A DNA stretch of 9,053 nucleotides from MKRK01 sp001896915. Lineage in GTDB: Bacteria; Bacillota; Clostridia; Oscillospirales; Acutalibacteraceae. Both the position numbers and the translations under genes were made by a program. The stretch is from assembly GCA_937973935.1 (NCBI GenBank), contig CALJJF010000014.1:1-9053 (forward strand), in the 5' to 3' direction. The notes beneath the pieces were generated by a model. It was not told the origin of the DNA. It worked only from the letters and a program-made list of their open reading frames with translations, and made no database searches. The first letter of the stretch is position 1; every line of letters begins with the position of its first letter. Positions 1 to 5,925 of the stretch are shown here, one piece after another.

Positions 1-1523
1 AAGGACAGGCGCAGATGCTTTCCGCCCCCTACCGGGGTGACCGCTGTCAGGTTGAACCCGTATAATCCGAAGATCGGCGTGGGGTTTCCGCAGCCGAAGG
101 GTTCCAATATTCGCTGGGCATGAACCGTGTCCACCGAAAGTGCGGCAGGGTTCAGCTTGCAGTCCAGACGAAGCTCGGGAAAGGGCATTTCAGGATATAT
201 CTCTGCGGCATAGGTATTGATCGCTTTTATAAAATCCTTCAGTTTTTCTGTTTCGATGGTGAGACCGGCGGCACTCTTATGTCCTCCAAAGGCGGTGACC
301 AAATCAGAAACGCCGTCAATCAGCTCATGGATGGACACATCGGCAATGCTTCTGGCAGAGCCTACCGCTTCCTTATCCCCCACGGAAAAGGCAATGGCGG
401 GCTTTCCGAACTTTTCACAAAGACGGGCAGCCACAAGACCGATAACACCGTGATGCCAGCCTTCCCCGGCAACAACAATAACACGGGAGGCAGTGACTTT
501 TCCGTCCGGTAAAAAACGATCCGTTACTTCTGCAAGAATTTCTGCTTCCATCTGCTGGCGGCCCGTGTTTTCTGAATTCAGCTGGATTGCCAGCTCTTCG
601 GCATATTCTTCATTGTCCGTCAGTAAAAGATTGACCGCCCTGTCGGGCAGCCCGATTCTGCCGGCGGCATTCAGTCTGGGTGCCAGCATAAAAGCCACAC
701 TGCCGGCGGTAATTGCTTTTTCTGAGAGCCCTGCTGCCTTGATCAGCGCCGTCAGTCCGATTCTGCTATGGGAATTGATAAATTGAAGACCGTGTTTCAC
801 AAACTTTCTATTTTCACCGGTCAGGGGCATCACATCAGCAATGGTGCCCAGCGTCACCAGATCACCGTATTCTGCCAGCAGTTGTGCCGCATCACAGCCC
901 TCCAGAGCACAAACAAGGTTATAGGCTACCCCAACGCCGGCATAGGATTTATACGGGCTTTCACAGCCCTCTCTATGAGGATTTACGATGGCGGCGGCGT
1001 TTACCTCACCGCCCGAGGGGATGTGATGGTCAGTTACGACCACATCCATTCCCAGCGTAGCGGCGTAGTCGATTTCAACGCTTGCATTGATGCCGTTGTC
1101 CACTGTGATAATCAGCGTGACCTCGTGGCTGTTCAGTTTTTCAATGGATTGCTTGTTCATTCCGTATCCCTCTTCGATACGGTCAGGAATATAAAACATC
1201 ACATCCGCCCCTTTTGAGGACAGATAAGAATACAACAGTGCAGTGGAGGTGATGCCGTCCACATCATAATCTCCATAAATGGCGATTCGCTCAAAGCTGT
1301 CTATGGCTTTCTGAATTCTCTCCACGGCCTTGTCCATACCAAGAAAAGCGGAAGGGTCGTTAAACTCGGGTTCATCTGATAAAAATTCATCGATTTCCAA
1401 GGGATCGGTGATTCCTCTGGAACCCAGCAGCAAAGCAGTAAACGGATCGATTTCGCATTCAGCCGACAGCTCTTTGCACAATTCCTTGTCTATTCCCGAT
1501 ATAACCCAGCGTTTGTTGCTCAT
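1..1523 (-). CDS. recJ: Single-stranded-DNA-specific exonuclease RecJ (C-terminus cut by window edge)
   Basis: RecJ degrades single-stranded DNA 5' to 3' in recombinational and mismatch repair. The frame is open for 507 codons and runs off the left edge, so the C-terminus is missing. The DHH phosphoesterase motifs are clear: YGDYDVDG (residues 83-90), TVDNGI (140-145), TDHH (164-167) and a GDLVTLGTIADVMPL stretch (220-234). LAPRLNAAGRI follows at 280-290. The DHHA1 part has GWHHGVIG (355-362) and GGHKSAAG (413-420), and the OB-fold region starts with PFGCGNPTP (475-483). All the metal-binding aspartates and histidines of the family are present, so the enzyme should be active. The ATG at 1521-1523 follows an AGGGGAGG ribosome binding site. 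It has its own promoter and is separated from bofA by a terminator. Family assignment is very secure; only the full length is unknown. Confidence 0.97.
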   Translation of the reverse strand, partial: MSNKRWVISGIDKELCKELSAECEIDPFTALLLGSRGITDPLEIDEFLSDEPEFNDPSAFLGMDKAVERIQKAIDSFERIAIYGDYDVDGITSTALLYSYLSSKGADVMFYIPDRIEEGYGMNKQSIEKLNSHEVTLIITVDNGINASVEIDYAATLGMDVVVTDHHIPSGGEVNAAAIVNPHREGCESPYKSYAGVGVAYNLVCALEGCDAAQLLAEYGDLVTLGTIADVMPLTGENRKFVKHGLQFINSHSRIGLTALIKAAGLSEKAITAGSVAFMLAPRLNAAGRIGLPDRAVNLLLTDNEEYAEELAIQLNSENTGRQQMEAEILAEVTDRFLPDGKVTASRVIVVAGEGWHHGVIGLVAARLCEKFGKPAIAFSVGDKEAVGSARSIADVSIHELIDGVSDLVTAFGGHKSAAGLTIETEKLKDFIKAINTYAAEIYPEMPFPELRLDCKLNPAALSVDTVHAQRILEPFGCGNPTPIFGLYGFNLTAVTPVGGGKHLRLS

Positions 1524-1547
1524 ACCTTGCCCTCCCCTGTTCCATAT

Positions 1548-1576
1548 ATAATAGCACCAATAGGGAAATATGGCAA
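1548..1576 (-). promoter_or_regulatory. SigA-type promoter of recJ
   Basis: On the minus strand, TTGCCA (1576-1571) and TATTAT (1553-1548) are 17 bases apart, and a TGC directly before the -10 makes it an extended -10. It lies between the bofA terminator and the recJ start, giving a leader of about 20 bases that carries the ribosome binding site. Assigned by consensus match and position only. Confidence 0.7.
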
Positions 1577-1594
1577 GTCATTAGTTTATTTCGG

Positions 1595-1625
1595 AAAAAA
1601 GAAAAAAGAATGCCGAAAGCATTCT
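1595..1625 (-). terminator. Rho-independent terminator after bofA
   Basis: Read on the minus strand, AGAATGC and GCATTCT form a perfect 7-base-pair stem (1607-1625) around a TTTCG loop. A tract of T residues interrupted by one C follows (1606-1595). It starts about 15 bases after the bofA stop codon, so bofA transcripts should mostly end before recJ. Confidence 0.85.
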
Positions 1626-1640
1626 CGCAGTGAGTGCCGG

Positions 1641-1907
1641 CTAAACACCCCAGATCGATTTTGTCAGCACCAGAACGATGACGCCCGGAATGCCCAAAAT
1701 CGCAGAGGTTGACAGGGTATAAACATTCATGGCGACGGATATGCCCGTCATCGGCCCGGTCATGGAAATGACAAACAACGAGACTACACCCAAAAATGCT
1801 GATGTAAAAATTGTTCGGAGGGGTTTTTTGGTGCGAAATGCATAGACAAGAAGAAAAAGCCCTGCAATACTGCTCAACACGGTAAATACGATTTGTAATG
1901 TATTCAT
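1641..1907 (-). CDS. bofA: BofA-family protein (pro-sigma-K processing inhibitor)
   Basis: A small membrane protein of 88 residues with two or three hydrophobic segments (about 3-22, 33-50 and 65-83). The C-terminal half carries the family signature: GPMTGI (51-56), an N-x-x-T at 61-64 and LGIPGV (71-76) before a hydrophobic end. In Bacillus subtilis BofA holds the SpoIVFB protease inactive in the outer forespore membrane, delaying pro-sigma-K processing. Clostridia often keep bofA even where that checkpoint differs, so the exact role here is inferred. The start at 1905-1907 is preferred over an upstream in-frame ATG at 1958 because a GGATGGAG ribosome binding site precedes it and the extra 17 residues are hydrophilic and unlike the family N-terminus. 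It stands alone between the secG terminator and its own terminator. Confidence 0.85.
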   Translation of the reverse strand: MNTLQIVFTVLSSIAGLFLLVYAFRTKKPLRTIFTSAFLGVVSLFVISMTGPMTGISVAMNVYTLSTSAILGIPGVIVLVLTKSIWGV

Positions 1908-1935
1908 TTTTTCTCTCCATCCTTTGTGCTTCAGT

Positions 1936-1960
1936 GAATGACCGGCAAAGACCGTCATTC
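1936..1960 (-). other. Hairpin in the bofA leader
   Basis: GAATGAC-GG and CC-GTCATTC arms (nine base pairs with one bulged base) enclose a six-base loop. The hairpin lies about 30 bases before the bofA start codon, with no U tract on the minus strand. It may stabilise the leader or be the remnant of a terminator; no function is shown by the sequence. Confidence 0.45.
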
Positions 1961-1968
1961 TTTATTGC

Positions 1969-1997
1969 AGTATATGAGAACAGACAAAAAAATAGAA
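1969..1997 (-). promoter_or_regulatory. Possible SigE-like promoter of bofA
   Basis: On the minus strand, CATATACT (1976-1969) matches seven of eight positions of the SigE -10 CATACAnT. TTCTATT lies 14 bases upstream (1997-1991), a spacing typical of SigE promoters. bofA is a SigE target in B. subtilis. The -35 match is weak and overlaps the secG terminator, so this is a suggestion only. Confidence 0.35.
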
Positions 1998-2024
1998 CCC
2001 CCGGCAATGCCGAAGGTTCCTATT
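1986..2024 (-). terminator. Rho-independent terminator after secG
   Basis: On the minus strand AATAGGAACC pairs with GGTTCTATT (one bulged G). Inside them CGGC pairs with GCCG around a three-base loop, and seven T residues follow. It lies about 15 bases after the secG stop codon. Confidence 0.85.
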
Positions 2025-2038
2025 GTTTGAATCTTATA

Positions 2039-2293
2039 TTATTTGATGCCCAGCAAGGGAAACACAAGGAACAGGATAACAAGAATAAAAAAACCGATTG
2101 CGATGAACTTTGTCCATCTTGCCAAAGCGGCATCCACGGCACGGGCTTTTCCTTTTGACAAGAAGGTGTCGGCGCCGCCGGAAATGGTTCCGGAAATGCC
2201 CTTTCTTCTGCCCTGCTGCAATAAAACAACCAAGGTTAGAATGAGCGCGAAAAGTAAGGTCACTGAACCTAAAATCCACTGAATCACTGTCAT
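2039..2293 (-). CDS. secG: Protein-export membrane protein SecG
   Basis: SecG is the small auxiliary subunit of the SecYEG translocon and aids the membrane cycling of SecA during protein export. The 84-residue product has the expected two-helix form: a first hydrophobic segment at about 5-26 ending in VVLLQQGRRKG, a cytoplasmic loop with the conserved SGGADTFL (about 38-45) and a second helix at about 62-82. Length is normal for the family. A GGAGGT ribosome binding site lies nine bases before the ATG at 2291-2293. It has a plausible promoter and a strong terminator, so it is probably transcribed alone. In many Firmicutes rnr and smpB follow secG; here bofA does. Confidence 0.93.
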   Translation of the reverse strand: MTVIQWILGSVTLLFALILTLVVLLQQGRRKGISGTISGGADTFLSKGKARAVDAALARWTKFIAIGFFILVILFLVFPLLGIK

Positions 2294-2332
2294 ATATATT
2301 TTACCTCCATAATTTCTTCACTAGCAAAAATC

Positions 2333-2361
2333 ATGTTATCATAAATCTAGGCAAAAAGCAA
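2333..2361 (-). promoter_or_regulatory. Possible promoter of secG
   Basis: TTGCTT (2361-2356) and TAACAT (2338-2333) on the minus strand are 17 bases apart, each matching only part of the SigA consensus. An overlapping TATGAT is an alternative -10. Position between rluB and secG fits, but the sequence match is modest. Confidence 0.4.
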
Positions 2362-2391
2362 GTTATTTTTTTCTTTTGTTTTTGCTTTTTG
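2352..2391 (-). repeat. Inverted repeat after the pseudouridine synthase gene
   Basis: CAAAAAGCAA (2352-2361) and TTGCTTTTTG (2382-2391) are perfect ten-base complementary arms around a 20-base A/T-rich loop. They start immediately after the stop codon of the 2393-3133 gene. As RNA this could act as a weak terminator whose own 3' arm is U-rich, but it lacks a U tract after the stem. One arm overlaps the candidate -35 of secG. Confidence 0.5.
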
Positions 2392-2392
2392 T

Positions 2393-3133
2393 TTAGGGCT
2401 CCGGCTTGTTTTTCGCAACAGCACACAGGTCCCTAACCTCGGTTTCGGTCAGGTCCCGCCATTTGCCTTGCGGCAACATTCCGAGCTTTAGTTCCCCCAC
2501 TGCGGTTCTTTTCAGCCGGGAAACCTCCAGCCCCAACGCTTCACACATTTTTCTGATCTGGCGGTTTCTTCCTTCATATAAGACAAATTTCAGCACCATA
2601 CGGTTGTCCTCTTTTGTGATAACGGCAACTTCGGCCGGTGCGGTTTTTTTGCCCTCCAACACAATGCCGGTACGCAGCTTTTCGATTTGGTCTTCTGTTG
2701 CATTCTGCTTCACCGTTACCCGGTAGGTCTTTCCAACATGCTGTTTCGGGTGCATCATCAGATTGGCAAAATCACCGTCGTTGGTGAGCAAAATAAGCCC
2801 TTCCGACTCTCTGTCCAGCCTCCCGATGGGATAGACTCTTTCTTCAATGTCCCGAAGCAGCATGGTGATGCATTTTCTGTCCATCTCGTCACTCATTGTG
2901 GTGATGAAGCCTCTGGGCTTATGAAGCATGATATAACGCTTTTCTTTTTGGCGTTCCACCTTTTTGCCAAACACGGTAACAATATCGCGATAGGGGTTCA
3001 CCTTATCGCCAATTGCGGCTTTGATTCCGTTGATCTTTACCTTACCCTGTGCAATCAGCTCCTCGGACTTTCTGCGGGAAGCTACGCCGTTTTCGGCCAA
3101 AAACTTTTGCAGTCTGATTGTTTGATCCACCAT
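2393..3133 (-). CDS. rluB: rRNA pseudouridine synthase, RsuA/RluB family
   Basis: Converts a uridine of ribosomal RNA to pseudouridine; members of this branch usually modify 23S helix 80-93 positions (RluB) or 16S (RsuA). An N-terminal S4 RNA-binding domain (about 5-50, with GVASRRKSEELI) is followed by the catalytic domain. The catalytic motif is PIGRLDRESEGLILLTNDG, whose aspartate is residue 107, and the later EGRNRQIRKM motif is intact. At about 246 residues it has the usual length. The ATG at 3131-3133 is preceded by GAGGAAA. It is the last gene of the leftward run, 32 bases after the carboxypeptidase gene. RluB is favoured over RsuA by the Firmicute context, where rluB sits near scpAB and a dac gene, as in B. 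subtilis. The exact target base is inferred. Confidence 0.88.
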   Translation of the reverse strand: MVDQTIRLQKFLAENGVASRRKSEELIAQGKVKINGIKAAIGDKVNPYRDIVTVFGKKVERQKEKRYIMLHKPRGFITTMSDEMDRKCITMLLRDIEERVYPIGRLDRESEGLILLTNDGDFANLMMHPKQHVGKTYRVTVKQNATEDQIEKLRTGIVLEGKKTAPAEVAVITKEDNRMVLKFVLYEGRNRQIRKMCEALGLEVSRLKRTAVGELKLGMLPQGKWRDLTETEVRDLCAVAKNKPEP

Positions 3134-3161
3134 TTTATTTCCTCACTTTTTCCCTTCCCTA

Positions 3162-3177
3162 TCTTTCAATTGAAAGA
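3162..3177. repeat. 16-base perfect palindrome over the carboxypeptidase stop codon
   Basis: TCTTTCAATTGAAAGA is its own reverse complement and includes the TGA stop codon (3166-3168) of the upstream gene. It lies in the short gap before rluB. It could form a small hairpin or be coincidental in A/T-rich sequence. Confidence 0.6.
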
Positions 3178-4296
3178 CAACAGCTCTAAAAAATTGTAGG
3201 CAAGCTTTTGTAGAAAGCTTTCCCGTTTGATTTCTTTTTTCTCTATGGACTCACCGGCGTAAACAGGTACCCGTGCCACTTCTTTTCCGTTTATCATAAT
3301 CTGCTGATATCCCACCACATCCCCGTTTTTGACGGGGGCATAGATAAACTTGGGTAGGACAAGCTTTTTTTCTATTTTCAGTTCTATCCCGATTCTATTT
3401 GGTAAATATGTATTTTCACTGTATACGGATACTTTTTTCTTTTTTCCGCCCGTGACCTTGATGTTTTTTTCGATTCCACAATCAATTTCTTGTTGCTCAA
3501 ACAAGGGAAACCCGAAATTATAGAGCATTTTATGGTCATTCCAGTCACTGGGTGCGTTCAGCGTCACTGCAATCAGCCTGATATCGTTTCGCTTGCAGCT
3601 GGTAACAAGACAGCGGCCTGACTTTTTGGTAAAGCCGGTCTTCACACCTTCCACGCCGTCGCATTCCTTCAACAACCGATTGTGATTATAGTAGGTTCGT
3701 TTTTCATTGGGAGAGACAAATTGAATCGTCTTTTTCACACTGGATACAATCTCTGCAAATTTCGGATTGTTCATGGCATAGCAGGTCAGCAATGCCATGT
3801 CGTAGGCGGTGGTATAATGGGCGTCATTGTCAAGCCCGGAGGGTGTGACAAAACTGCTTTCTTTCATTCCGATTTGTGCCGCCTTTTGATTCATCCGCTC
3901 TGCAAATTTTTTTGCCGAGCCTGCGATGTGAATGGCCAGCGCATTGGCAGCATCGTTGCCTGACTGCAACAGAAGACCATACAGCAGCCCTTCCACCGTG
4001 ACGATATCGCCTGCCTTCAACCCCATGGAGGTGCCTTCTACCCGTACCATAGCATCCGTCATGACCACCGGGGTGTCAAGCTTGGCGGATTCCACAGCGA
4101 TGAGACCGGTCATAATTTTTGTGGTGCTTGCCATTCTCATACGTTTGTGTGCGTTTTTTTCATAAACAATCGTGCCTGTTTTTTGTTCCATTAAAATAGA
4201 CGCCTGTGCGGAAACGTCCACACCGGCGGCATTTACAAAGACTGTAATCGGCATCATAAAAACAACCAAGAACAAAAGAAGCAATCTTTTTATCAA
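3166..4296 (-). CDS. dacF: D-alanyl-D-alanine carboxypeptidase (DacF/PBP5-like, family S11)
   Basis: Removes the terminal D-alanine from peptidoglycan stem peptides outside the membrane, limiting cross-linking. With the preferred start the protein has 376 residues. It has a signal peptide (KR, then a leucine-rich core and a VNA-AG cleavage site near residue 23). The penicillin-binding motifs are STTK (57-60, catalytic Ser57), SGN (112-114) and KTG (219-221). The C-terminal third is the beta-rich PBP5 domain ending in a possible amphipathic anchor (LQKLAYNFLELLSF). The TTG at 4294-4296 is chosen because AGGTGATT lies correctly upstream; an in-frame ATG at 4315-4317 has no ribosome binding site and overlaps a TATAAT. 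It sits between ytfJ and rluB, as sporulation dac genes often do. Whether it serves spore cortex (DacF/DacB role) or vegetative wall is not decided by sequence. Confidence 0.93.
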   Translation of the reverse strand: MIKRLLLLFLVVFMMPITVFVNAAGVDVSAQASILMEQKTGTIVYEKNAHKRMRMASTTKIMTGLIAVESAKLDTPVVMTDAMVRVEGTSMGLKAGDIVTVEGLLYGLLLQSGNDAANALAIHIAGSAKKFAERMNQKAAQIGMKESSFVTPSGLDNDAHYTTAYDMALLTCYAMNNPKFAEIVSSVKKTIQFVSPNEKRTYYNHNRLLKECDGVEGVKTGFTKKSGRCLVTSCKRNDIRLIAVTLNAPSDWNDHKMLYNFGFPLFEQQEIDCGIEKNIKVTGGKKKKVSVYSENTYLPNRIGIELKIEKKLVLPKFIYAPVKNGDVVGYQQIMINGKEVARVPVYAGESIEKKEIKRESFLQKLAYNFLELLSFN

Positions 4297-4299
4297 AGT

Positions 4300-4307
4300 A
4301 ATCACCT
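4300..4307 (-). promoter_or_regulatory. Ribosome binding site deciding the dacF start
   Basis: AGGTGATT on the minus strand matches seven of eight bases of the 16S complement AGGTGATC, with its GG eight bases before a TTG codon at 4296-4294. No comparable site precedes the upstream ATG. Confidence 0.7.
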
Positions 4308-4319
4308 GCCCATACATTG

Positions 4320-4348
4320 ATTATATGCGGCAGGTGTCCTAGTTAAAA
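4320..4348 (-). promoter_or_regulatory. Candidate internal promoter for dacF
   Basis: A perfect TATAAT (4325-4320, minus) lies in the 34-55 base gap after ytfJ, with a poor -35 TTTTAA (4348-4343) 17 bases upstream. Transcription would begin near 4313, downstream of the ATG at 4317 but upstream of the ribosome binding site for the TTG start. The -35 is weak, so activity is uncertain. Confidence 0.45.
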
Positions 4349-4351
4349 CCC

Positions 4352-4744
4352 TTATTCTTCTTCGGTTACGACGTTTTTCTTGTCCTTTTTGAACAAGTCA
4401 ACCACCTTGTCAAACAGCTCCGGAACCAGACTTACAATTTTATCCGTGGAGTTGGGAGAGCTGTCAATGTGCATGATTTTAACATTGCCGTCCTTGACCA
4501 CCATGACAGCGATCGGGGTAATGGTCATCCCTGCGCCGCCGCCGCCCCCAAAAAGGCTTGCGTTGGTTTTTGAGGGAAAGTCCGATCCGCCGGAGGCAAA
4601 ACCGTAAGAAACTTTCGAGACGGGAATTAAGGTGACACCTTCCGGCAGATTAATTTGCTCTCCGATGATGGTATCGGCGCTTGCCATAGATTTGATTTTG
4701 TCCATGGTTGTATTCATAATTCCCTGAATGTGATTTTCGCTCAT
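4352..4744 (-). CDS. ytfJ: YtfJ/GerW family sporulation protein
   Basis: A 130-residue soluble protein of the YtfJ (GerW) family, needed in B. subtilis for normal spore germination, apparently through the germination response to some nutrients. The family pattern is visible: an N-terminal helix (about 5-20), IPVSKVSYGFASGG (about 40-53), then a glycine cluster GGGGGAGM (66-73) leading into TPIAVMVV (76-83), and a C-terminal amphipathic helix with a lysine- and glutamate-rich tail. Family length is usually about 130-150. An AAAGGATGG ribosome binding site precedes the ATG at 4742-4744. It directly follows the DUF2953 gene, the same pairing as ytfI-ytfJ in B. subtilis, which supports both names. 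Biochemical activity of the family is unknown. Confidence 0.9.
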   Translation of the reverse strand: MSENHIQGIMNTTMDKIKSMASADTIIGEQINLPEGVTLIPVSKVSYGFASGGSDFPSKTNASLFGGGGGAGMTITPIAVMVVKDGNVKIMHIDSSPNSTDKIVSLVPELFDKVVDLFKKDKKNVVTEEE

Positions 4745-4769
4745 TGTGAAGCACCATCCTTTGTTTTCT

Positions 4770-5354
4770 TTAATTTGTATTTTTTGTTCGTTTTATATAA
4801 TCTAAAATGGTCCTGAAAAATGTTGTAAGCAAATAAAGGGGTAAAAAGCGAAGAATTGCATAGATTTCTAAGGTAGTCTTTGTGCCATGATAATCGGCAT
4901 AAATATTCACATCATATTGCTTTGTTTCTATATTACTGGCCAGATATGTTAAAACAGGATAAACCAATGCGCATACTTCCCCATATTTAATTGCGGTATC
5001 GGCAGCATCGGTTCCGTTTATGCCTAATTTCAACCGCAGTGGTTTGATCCGCAAATGGTTTTTCACTGAATTTAGCCTGTCCCGAACTGATTTGATCAAT
5101 TCAAAAACCTGATGTATTTTTTCCTTCTGCTTTGTAAATTCATTGATTTCTTTTTGTTCTTTCGGTGTTTCATCCTGTTTATCCTTTTTCTTACTTTTTT
5201 TATTTTCTTTTTGCGGAACGATAGAATATTTCAAAAAAAGATATTTGGCAGTGATTTTTAATTCATTTTGGTATTCAATGACGATATGGACAGGAAGATA
5301 CAAAAGGAGGTTGGTCAGCACAAACAACCCTGCAATTATATACAAAATTAGCAT
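4770..5354 (-). CDS. ytfI: DUF2953 domain membrane protein (YtfI-like)
   Basis: A 194-residue protein of unknown biochemical function. It has one N-terminal membrane segment (about 2-24), a short beta-like region, and then a highly charged lysine/glutamate linker (about 49-82) that is probably flexible. The DUF2953 core follows, with GTDAADTAIKYGEV (114-127) and the hydrophobic ALVYPVL (129-135). The C-terminus has ILRFLPLYLLTTFF (167-180) and a basic tail. Position between scpB and a ytfJ homologue, with the family signature, supports the YtfI assignment. The start at 5352-5354 is preceded by GGGGGAAAG, 13 bases after the scpB stop. Base composition is more A/T-rich than in recJ. A role in sporulation or germination is inferred from partnership with YtfJ. 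Confidence 0.85.
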   Translation of the reverse strand: MLILYIIAGLFVLTNLLLYLPVHIVIEYQNELKITAKYLFLKYSIVPQKENKKSKKKDKQDETPKEQKEINEFTKQKEKIHQVFELIKSVRDRLNSVKNHLRIKPLRLKLGINGTDAADTAIKYGEVCALVYPVLTYLASNIETKQYDVNIYADYHGTKTTLEIYAILRFLPLYLLTTFFRTILDYIKRTKNTN

Positions 5355-5367
5355 ATCTTTCCCCCAA

Positions 5368-5925
5368 TTATGCCGTTTCGATCATTTGCTGGCTGTCATC
5401 CTCTTCCGCTTGCTCCTTATCGGGAAGCGGCGGAAGTTCTGACAGGGATTTGATAGAAAAGCACCGCAAGAAATCTGTGGTCGTGCCGTAAATAAGGGGT
5501 CTGCCCGGCAGATCCAGTCTGCCTTTTTCTTCAATCAGACCCTTTTCGCTCAAGCTGTTCAGAACGCCGCTGCAATCCACACCCCTAACCTGCTCAATGA
5601 AGCTCTTGGTTACCGGCTGGTTGTATGCGATCACCGCCAAAACCTCAAAAGCCGCGGGTGATAAGGGAGCATTCCTGCGTATATCAAGTGTTGCCTTAAC
5701 AAAATCAAAATATTCAGGTTTTGTACAAAATTGGTAACTGTTTTCCAGACGGATCAGCTTAATTCCGCTTTGTCTGTCTTCATATTCCTTTGCAAGCATG
5801 TCGCAAAGCTTTTGGGTATCCGTTTTTTCGATCTTTAAAATCTCACTGATTCGTTCCAATGAAAGCGGTTCTCCGCTGGCAAAAATAATTGCCTCAATGA
5901 TGGATTTCAGCTTGCTTATTTCCAA
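5368..5925 (-). CDS. scpB: Segregation and condensation protein B, ScpB
   Basis: ScpB dimers bind the central part of ScpA in the SMC-ScpAB condensin that compacts and segregates the chromosome. The product has the two winged-helix domains of the family: LKSIIEAIIFASGEPLSL near the start and LSPAAFEVLAVIAYNQPVTK in the middle. The conserved RGVDCSGVLNSLSEKGLIEE and GRPLIYGTTTDFL follow. The C-terminus is acidic and about 185 residues is normal. The start is uncertain: GTG at 5932-5934 lacks a well-spaced ribosome binding site, while TTG at 5923-5925 has AGGTG six bases upstream and gives the usual N-terminus MEISKLKS. The gene overlaps the end of scpA by 32 bases with this start (41 with GTG), which suggests translational coupling. 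Confidence 0.93.
   Translation of the reverse strand: MEISKLKSIIEAIIFASGEPLSLERISEILKIEKTDTQKLCDMLAKEYEDRQSGIKLIRLENSYQFCTKPEYFDFVKATLDIRRNAPLSPAAFEVLAVIAYNQPVTKSFIEQVRGVDCSGVLNSLSEKGLIEEKGRLDLPGRPLIYGTTTDFLRCFSIKSLSELPPLPDKEQAEEDDSQQMIETA

Noticed and set aside
120..1551. Several plus-strand open frames of 60-150 codons opposite recJ
   Set aside because: They are antisense to a continuous, motif-complete RecJ frame, have no ribosome binding sites and show no recognisable family.
1641..1958. Longer bofA form starting at 1958
   Set aside because: The extra residues are encoded mostly by the leader hairpin and spacer, and the better ribosome binding site serves the ATG at 1907.
1936..1960. 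Hairpin read as a plus-strand terminator
   Set aside because: The following tract is only TTTATT and no plus-strand gene lies upstream.
1459..2007. A 182-codon minus-strand open frame spanning bofA and the start of recJ
   Set aside because: It crosses the bofA terminator and the recJ promoter, overlaps two real genes in other frames and its translation is low-complexity and unlike any family.
2687..3199. A 170-codon plus-strand open frame opposite rluB
   Set aside because: It is the shadow of the pseudouridine synthase gene, whose S4 and GRLD motifs settle the coding strand.
3682..3963. Plus-strand open frames opposite dacF
   Set aside because: The minus strand carries all three penicillin-binding motifs and a signal peptide; the plus frames have no support.
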